Of a stretch of 10,915 nt of DNA, positions 6,847-10,915 are shown in pieces; position 1 is the stretch's first letter; each line of letters begins with the position of its first letter. The DNA is from Pseudomonadota bacterium (GTDB lineage: Bacteria; Pseudomonadota; Gammaproteobacteria; Competibacterales; Competibacteraceae). A model generated the notes under the pieces. That model saw only the letters and a list, made by a program, of their open reading frames with translations, was not told where the DNA came from and did not search any database. The translations under genes and the position numbers were made by a program. The stretch is taken from assembly GCA_018262135.1 (NCBI GenBank), contig JAGTSD010000027.1:1-10915 (forward strand). The letters run 5' to 3'.

Positions 6847-7578
6847 CTAAACAGACAAAAAATCAGTCAGTTCGACAGCCAATCGCTCGATCTCGGCAAA
6901 TTCCCGATCCGCTGCCGGCAGCGCCGGTCGTTCCAGCAACACCACTGGAATACCCTGTTGTCGTGCCGCCGCCAGCTTGGCCTCGACCGCTGCGCCGCCG
7001 CTGTTCTTGGCGACCAGTACGTCGATCTGATAATCCTGCAGCAGGGCTGATTCCTGTTCCAGCGAAAAGGGACCGGTGGCGGACAACACGGTCAGGCGCG
7101 GCGAGACCGGCGGTTCCACCGCCAGACAGCGCACCAGCCAGTACTGTTCCGGGGAAATCATCGCCGCTTGGCGCAAAGGTTCCAGACCGATGGTGAAGAA
7201 CGGCCGCTTGAACTCCCGCAATGCCGCCATCATCTCCGTCCAGTCGGCGACGGAACGCCAGTCGTCGCCGGGTTGCGGTCGCCACGGCGGCCGCCGGTAG
7301 GCCCAGAGCGGAACGCTCGCTGCCTGCGCTGCCTGGGCGGCATTGCGGCTGATTTGCGCGGCATAGGGATGGGTCGCGTCAATCAACAGCTCGATGCGGT
7401 TATCCCGCAGAAAGGCCGCCAGACCATCGCCGCCGCCGAAACCGCCCACCCGCACGGCGCAGGGCAAATCCGGCGCACGGCCTTTGCCGGCGAGGCTGTA
7501 AGTTACGGCATGGAACGGCGCCAGTCTCCGCGCCAGTTTCACCGCCTCGCCGATACCGCCCAGAATCAGGATACGCAT
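6847..7578 (-). CDS. cobK: Precorrin-6A / cobalt-precorrin-6A reductase
   Basis: A 243-residue protein of usual family length. It reduces (cobalt-)precorrin-6A with NADPH in the cytoplasm. Motifs: N-terminal nucleotide loop [19 protein letters not shown] (1-19), RVGGFGGGDGL at 43-53, the family signature DATHPYAAQIS at 67-77, RRPPW near 94-98, and a late NSGGAAVEAKLAAAR stretch (K-N-S-G-G, common in CobK). The ATG at 7578 or the adjacent one at 7581 both work; both overlap the cbiD TGA (7578-7580), so translation is coupled to cbiD. MRILILGG is the better family start. CbiJ is the name used in anaerobic-route organisms and may be the more fitting label here. The DUF533 gene follows after 93 nt. 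Confidence 0.93.
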   Translation of the reverse strand: MRILILGGIGEAVKLARRLAPFHAVTYSLAGKGRAPDLPCAVRVGGFGGGDGLAAFLRDNRIELLIDATHPYAAQISRNAAQAAQAASVPLWAYRRPPWRPQPGDDWRSVADWTEMMAALREFKRPFFTIGLEPLRQAAMISPEQYWLVRCLAVEPPVSPRLTVLSATGPFSLEQESALLQDYQIDVLVAKNSGGAAVEAKLAAARQQGIPVVLLERPALPAADREFAEIERLAVELTDFLSV

Positions 7579-8666
7579 CATGCGAAACCGGCATGACCGA
7601 CCGGCTGACCCGCGCGGTCGGTGGCCCACACTTCAACCGCCACTTCAGGCGGCAGGATGGCGCGGGCCTGGTCGCGGGCCAGCGCGCAAATCCGGTCGCC
7701 CAGCGGCAAGCCCGCCGCCCAGGCCAACGCCTGCTGGCTGGTGTTGGCGGCGCGCATCGCCTCCTGCAAGGCCACATCCGCGCCCAGCGCCGCCGCTTCC
7801 ACCGCCAACAGCGCGAGATCCACGCTGGAGCTGCGGCTGTGCAAATCCAGGTGGCCCGCCGCCAGCTTGCTGATCTTGCCGAACCCGCCGGCCAGCGTGA
7901 GCCGGGGAATCGGCGCACGCCGCAAGTGCTTGAGCACCGCCCCGGCGAAATCGCCCATTTCGATCAGCGCCATGTCCGGCAGCGCGTAATGGGAGCGCAG
8001 GGTGTGCTCGCTGGCGGCCCCGGTGCAGGCCACGATATGCGTCAGCCCGTTGGCGCGGGCGACTTCAATCGCCTGCTGGATGGAGGCGATGTAGGCGGAG
8101 CAGGAAAACGGCCGGACGATGCCGGTGGTGCCCAGAATGGACAGGCCGCCGACGATGCCGAGTCGGGGATTGAGGGTTTTCAGCGCCAGTTCCGCGCCGT
8201 TTTCAATTCCGACGGTCACCTCGAAGCCGCCGTGATAGCCCTGCTCGGTCGCCAGTCGCAGCAGGTGTTCGGTCATCATCCGGCGCGGTGTCGGATTGAT
8301 GGCCGGCTCGCCCGGTGGAATCGGCAAACCGGGCCGCGTCACCGTCCCCACCCCTGGCCCGGCGTGGAAACGCACTCCCGGCGATTCGCTCAACGCCACC
8401 TGGGCGAAAATCAACGCACCATGGGTCACGTCGGGATCATCGCCGGCGTCCTTGATCGTCGCCGCCTCGGCTCCCGTCGCGGTCAAGCGGCAGTATTCCA
8501 GCCCGAACACGGGCCGCTGGCCGCGCGGCAGCGTGATTTCCACCCGGTCGAGTTCAGAATTCGCCAGCAACCGGTGCGCCGCCGCCAGCGTGGCAGCGGT
8601 CGCGCAAGCGCCGGTAGTGTAGCCGTAGCGCAGGGATTGGCAGGTTTCAGGGGTTTCGGGACGCAT
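7578..8666 (-). CDS. cbiD: Cobalt-precorrin-5B C1-methyltransferase CbiD
   Basis: A 362-residue protein, normal length. CbiD methylates C-1 of cobalt-precorrin-5B, a marker step of the anaerobic corrin pathway in the cytoplasm. It begins with the signature [19 protein letters not shown] (12-30). Other family stretches are [12 protein letters not shown] near 73-84, [20 protein letters not shown] near 103-122, [26 protein letters not shown] and [20 protein letters not shown]. The start is secure: in frame, a TGA lies only 12 nt upstream of the ATG at 8666. No good Shine-Dalgarno is visible. The gene sits 53 nt after the DUF2061 stop and overlaps cobK, so DUF2061-cbiD-cobK is probably one transcript. 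Confidence 0.95.
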   Translation of the reverse strand: MRPETPETCQSLRYGYTTGACATAATLAAAHRLLANSELDRVEITLPRGQRPVFGLEYCRLTATGAEAATIKDAGDDPDVTHGALIFAQVALSESPGVRFHAGPGVGTVTRPGLPIPPGEPAINPTPRRMMTEHLLRLATEQGYHGGFEVTVGIENGAELALKTLNPRLGIVGGLSILGTTGIVRPFSCSAYIASIQQAIEVARANGLTHIVACTGAASEHTLRSHYALPDMALIEMGDFAGAVLKHLRRAPIPRLTLAGGFGKISKLAAGHLDLHSRSSSVDLALLAVEAAALGADVALQEAMRAANTSQQALAWAAGLPLGDRICALARDQARAILPPEVAVEVWATDRAGQPVGHAGFA

Positions 8667-8719
8667 TGAACCGAATCAGGTCGAACATGCCAGGCGCCAA
8701 GCGTCTTGCTTCTTCCTGA

Positions 8720-8923
8720 TCATGCATACAAGGGATCGCTAACTCTCTGCCGTCGCTGGCGGATGGCCGTCCAAATCTTTTCGTGGACGTGATAAGCCAG
8801 GGTATTGCAAACCGGTTCCACCAGGGCAACCAGGCCGCCAGCCAGAATACTACCCGTCATCAAATACACCACCGTGAACGCCACGGTGATATGGACCAGG
8901 GCAAAGCTGAATGTTTTGATCAT
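8720..8923 (-). CDS. DUF2061 small membrane protein
   Basis: A 67-residue protein with two hydrophobic helices (about residues 7-22 and 25-43) and a basic tail (RQRRQR at 54-60). The motif VEPVCNTLAYHVHEKIW at 35-51 fits the DUF2061 pattern EP-x-x-N-x-x-x-Y-x-x-H-E-x-x-W. It should be an inner-membrane protein of unknown function. The ATG at 8923 is chosen over an upstream start because AAGGAG lies 8 nt before it and the extra N-terminal codons are not family-like. It is the first gene after the AT-rich promoter region and precedes cbiD by 53 nt. Its membrane location near corrin genes could suggest a transport-related role, but nothing in the sequence shows that. Confidence 0.8.
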   Translation of the reverse strand: MIKTFSFALVHITVAFTVVYLMTGSILAGGLVALVEPVCNTLAYHVHEKIWTAIRQRRQRVSDPLYA

Positions 8924-8931
8924 GGTGGCAA

Positions 8932-8937
8932 CTCCTT
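8932..8937 (-). promoter_or_regulatory. Ribosome binding site of the DUF2061 gene
   Basis: AAGGAG on the minus strand with an 8-nt spacer to the ATG at 8923. This is one of the few strong sites in the window and it fixes the start at MIKTFSF. Confidence 0.7.
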
Positions 8938-9001
8938 GGGAAAACCTCAGTGTGTCGCCCCTTAGCATAGGGATTCTTTTAAATAGTTAAATTTGAATTT
9001 G

Positions 9002-9031
9002 ATTATTATTTCGATTTAGATTTGCTATCAA
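9002..9031 (-). promoter_or_regulatory. Candidate sigma-70 promoter for DUF2061-cbiD-cobK
   Basis: Read on the minus strand, TTGATA (9031-9026) is followed by an 18-nt spacer and AATAAT (9007-9002). Each box matches 5 of 6 consensus bases. A start near 8995 would leave a leader of about 70 nt before the DUF2061 ATG. The surrounding 8975-9035 stretch is strikingly AT-rich against the GC-rich genes. On the + strand only a weaker TTGAAT (8993-8998) with 18-nt spacing to TAGATT (9017-9022) is seen for cobB. The space is too short to hold a cobalamin riboswitch. Confidence 0.5.
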
Positions 9032-9059
9032 AATTCAGGTCCATCCGCCCAAATCTACC

Positions 9060-10349
9060 ATGTCCGCCACCTGCCCCGCTCTACTCCTCAGCGCCCCGGC
9101 CTCCGGTCAGGGTAAAACCACCGTCACCGCCGGTCTGGCTCGTTATCACCGCAACCGGGGCCGTATCGTGCGGGTGTTCAAAACCGGGCCGGACTTTCTC
9201 GATCCGATGATCCTGGAGCGCGCCTCTGGCCAGCCAGTCTATCAACTGGATCTGTGGATGGTCGGCGAACGCGACTGCAAAGCATTGCTGTATCAGGCGG
9301 CGCAAACAGCCGGCCTCATTCTGATTGAAGGCGTGATGGGCCTGTTCGACGGGACGCCGTCCAGCGCCGACCTGGCTGGTCTGTTTGGCGTGCCGGTGCT
9401 GGCGCTGATCAACGCCCATGCCATGGCGCAAACCTTCGGCGCGGTGGCTTACGGGCTGGCGCATTATCGGCCCGGTCTGCCCTTCGCCGGGGTATTGGCC
9501 AACCGGGTCGCAGGACCGGGTCACGCGGAATTGCTGGCCGAGAGTCTGCCGCCAGACCTGCCCTATTTTGGCTGGTTGCCGCGCGATGGGGAAATTACCT
9601 TGCCCGACCGCCATCTGGGGCTGGTGCAGGCCGCCGAAATCGGCGACCTGGAAATGCGGCTGGAGAGTACCGCTGCGCTGATCGCCAATACCGGGCTGGC
9701 CGAATTGCCGCCGCCGGTCAATTTTCCGGAGGTCAGCATGGAACCGCCGCCGCCCCTGCTCCAAGGCGCACGCATCGGCGTCGCCCGCGACATGGCGTTC
9801 GCCTTCCTCTATCCGGCCAATCTGGACACGCTGCGGGCGCTGGGCGCGGAACTGGCGTTCTTCTCGCCGCTGGCCGATGCCGAATTGCCGGCAGTGGATG
9901 CGGTTTACCTGCCCGGCGGCTATCCCGAACTGCATTTGGATACGCTGGCGGCCAACGAGTCCCTGCGCGCAGCCTTGCACCGACATCATCAAGCCGGCAA
10001 ACCGATTTACGCCGAGTGCGGCGGCCTGCTTTACACCTTGGAATCGCTGGCCGACAAGGAGGGCCACCGAGCGTCAATGCTGGGCCTGCTGCCGGGCCAC
10101 GCGGCGTTGCAATCAAAACTGGCGGGACTGGGGATGCAATCAGTGGCGCTGCCGGATGGGGAACTGCGCGGACATACCTTCCATCATTCGCGACTGGAAA
10201 CGCCGCTGACGCCGCTGACTCATGGGCGCCGGCAGCGCGATGGTCAACCGGGGGAGGCAGTTTATCGGGTTGGACGGCTGACGGCCTCGTATCTGCATCT
10301 GTACTTCGCCAGCAATCCGGCAGCGGCGGCCCGGCTGTTCCTGGCCTGA
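9060..10349 (+). CDS. cobB: Cobyrinate a,c-diamide synthase
   Basis: A 429-residue protein that amidates the a and c carboxylates of the corrin ring using glutamine and ATP in the cytoplasm. The N-terminal ATP-binding domain has the P-loop SAPASGQGKTT (11-21), FKTGPDFLDP near 40-49 and IEGVMGLFDG near 89-98. The C-terminal class I glutamine amidotransferase domain has LPGGYPELH near 285-293, the nucleophile Cys320 in YAECGGLLY and His413 in SYLHLYFAS. Both domains are complete and length is normal. Residue spacing and the diamide-type GGYPEL signature fit CobB/CbiA rather than cobyric acid synthase. Because the neighbours are anaerobic-type, CbiA is an equally valid name. The ATG at 9060 gives the expected short lead before the P-loop but has no clear Shine-Dalgarno. 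It is divergent from the DUF2061-cbiD-cobK block. Confidence 0.95.
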   Translation: MSATCPALLLSAPASGQGKTTVTAGLARYHRNRGRIVRVFKTGPDFLDPMILERASGQPVYQLDLWMVGERDCKALLYQAAQTAGLILIEGVMGLFDGTPSSADLAGLFGVPVLALINAHAMAQTFGAVAYGLAHYRPGLPFAGVLANRVAGPGHAELLAESLPPDLPYFGWLPRDGEITLPDRHLGLVQAAEIGDLEMRLESTAALIANTGLAELPPPVNFPEVSMEPPPPLLQGARIGVARDMAFAFLYPANLDTLRALGAELAFFSPLADAELPAVDAVYLPGGYPELHLDTLAANESLRAALHRHHQAGKPIYAECGGLLYTLESLADKEGHRASMLGLLPGHAALQSKLAGLGMQSVALPDGELRGHTFHHSRLETPLTPLTHGRRQRDGQPGEAVYRVGRLTASYLHLYFASNPAAAARLFLA

Positions 10350-10407
10350 GCCGCCGCCAATTTTCAAGGCTGTGTTTCCACGGATGCGGTTTTCAGCTCG
10401 AACGCTG

Positions 10408-10611
10408 TTACTCGGCCATGTTCGCCAGCAGGGCGTTGCTGCGAGTCCTCATCTCGTCAGCCTGCTTAACCAGGTTGGCAAAGAAGTCCAGGCCCCCCTC
10501 CCAGTTATTGATCATCATCTCAAGGCTGGCCGAATGCGCCTGACTGGTCAGGTTGATGAAGTCCCCAAACAACTGGGTGGGATCGAAGAGGTCTGATCTG
10601 GTCCGATTCAT
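10408..10611 (-). CDS. Small helical protein, not recognised
   Basis: A 67-residue frame from the ATG at 10611, with GGAG about 10 nt upstream. It is largely amphipathic helix, with a motif-like FDPTQLFGDFINLTSQAHS near the start and NNWEGGLDFFANLVKQADEM in the middle. There is no signal peptide, membrane segment or Cys. An in-frame ATG further upstream would add 20 residues but has no better ribosome site. The composition loosely recalls phasins, the granule-coating proteins of polyhydroxyalkanoate storers, but I see no diagnostic signature, so this is only a guess. It is convergent with cobB and lies 189 nt downstream of the EF-G-family gene. Confidence 0.5.
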   Translation of the reverse strand: MNRTRSDLFDPTQLFGDFINLTSQAHSASLEMMINNWEGGLDFFANLVKQADEMRTRSNALLANMAE

Positions 10612-10694
10612 GCGAAGGCACTCCAGAATTTGTGATTTTTCCCGGCGACTGGTTTTGAAGCCTGCCGCCATCAGCAAACGATCATCCTGACCGG

Positions 10695-10723
10695 AAAAAG
10701 AGGCGACCCCGCCCAAGGCGGGG
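10695..10723 (-). terminator. Terminator-like hairpin after the EF-G-family gene
   Basis: On the minus strand, a perfect 7-bp GC stem (arms 10717-10723 and 10707-10713, loop TTG) is followed after 7 nt by TTTTT (10699-10695). It lies about 80 nt after the stop of the upstream gene. The gap before the T run makes it a suboptimal intrinsic terminator. Confidence 0.5.
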
Positions 10724-10800
10724 GGACCGCCATCCGATTCTAAAGAAAAATCTCCGCGAATACAGCCCTGGAATCTAGGTTTTTGTGCAGTGCAACCAGA

Positions 10801-10915
10801 TTATGCCACATCGAACCGGTCGAAGGTCATGGTGAACTGGCCCCGGCCCCGGGTCATGCCGCGCAGATCAGTGATGTAGCCCAGCAGCCGGTCCAGCGCG
10901 CAATCGCAGTGAATA
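10801..10915 (-). CDS. Elongation factor G family protein, C-terminal end (partial)
   Basis: The last 37 codons and TAA of a gene entering from the right edge. The peptide LDRLLGYITDLRGMTRGRGQ followed by FTMTFDRF matches EF-G domain V, whose normal pattern is P-L-x-x-L-F-G-Y-x-T-x-L-R-S-x-T-x-G-R-G-x-F-x-M-x-F. The Pro before Leu is replaced by Ala and the Phe by Leu, and the protein ends soon after, as in EF-G paralogues (FusA2-like). EF-G drives ribosomal translocation or, in some paralogues, ribosome recycling. The GTPase domain is outside the window, so main EF-G versus paralogue cannot be settled. Confidence 0.85.
   Translation of the reverse strand, partial: IHCDCALDRLLGYITDLRGMTRGRGQFTMTFDRFDVA

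Noticed and set aside
7593..8669. Long + strand open frame of 358 codons opposite cbiD
   Set aside because: The minus strand carries clear CbiD motifs; the + strand frame is rich in Arg, Gln and Gly and looks like an antisense shadow.
8647..8719. Minus-strand frame running from the DUF2061 end into cbiD (contains [11 protein letters not shown])
   Set aside because: Short, no ribosome site, no family resemblance, and it overlaps the start of cbiD in another frame.

Overview
The window looks like a high-GC gammaproteobacterial chromosome. The clearest lineage clue is the hemD-hemX-hemY order at the left end; HemX and HemY in tandem are typical of Gammaproteobacteria. I cannot name the genus from sequence alone. 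No tRNA, rRNA, IS element or CRISPR array was seen.

Layout, left to right. (1) 1-2837, + strand: the 3' end of hemD, then hemX and hemY, tightly packed (6-nt gap, then an ATGA overlap). A GC-rich inverted repeat follows the hemY stop. (2) 2838-3283: no intact gene. It holds a decayed YgjP-type zinc metallopeptidase whose RWGSC and HELTH motifs are readable only across three frames, ending in a 9-bp tandem repeat. (3) 3284-6021: compact cbiG on the minus strand. Divergent from it are a TlpA-like thioredoxin lipoprotein, a Tat-exported NosL-like protein and cobM; the last two are joined by an ATGA overlap. (4) A perfect 10-bp inverted repeat separates cobM from a convergent minus-strand block: DUF533/YebE-like gene, cobK, cbiD and a small DUF2061 membrane protein (6064-8923, listed in + order, transcribed right to left). 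(5) An AT-rich divergent promoter region (8924-9059), then cobB/cbiA on the + strand. (6) At the right end, minus strand: a small unrecognised helical ORF, a terminator-like hairpin, and the last 37 codons of an EF-G-family protein.

How they fit together: HemD makes uroporphyrinogen III, the branch point of heme and cobalamin synthesis. The neighbouring genes supply corrin-ring steps of the early-cobalt (anaerobic) B12 route: C11 methylation (CobM/CbiF), lactone opening (CbiG), C1 methylation (CbiD), precorrin-6A reduction (CobK/CbiJ) and a,c-amidation (CobB/CbiA). CbiD and CbiG mark the anaerobic version. The other steps (for example CbiK/X, CbiL, CbiH, CbiE/T, CbiC) are not in this window. 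The most interesting part is the set of non-canonical passengers: a periplasmic thioredoxin plus NosL-like pair translationally coupled to cobM, and DUF2061 and DUF533 genes in the cbiD/cobK block. A role for these in B12 or metal handling is inference only.
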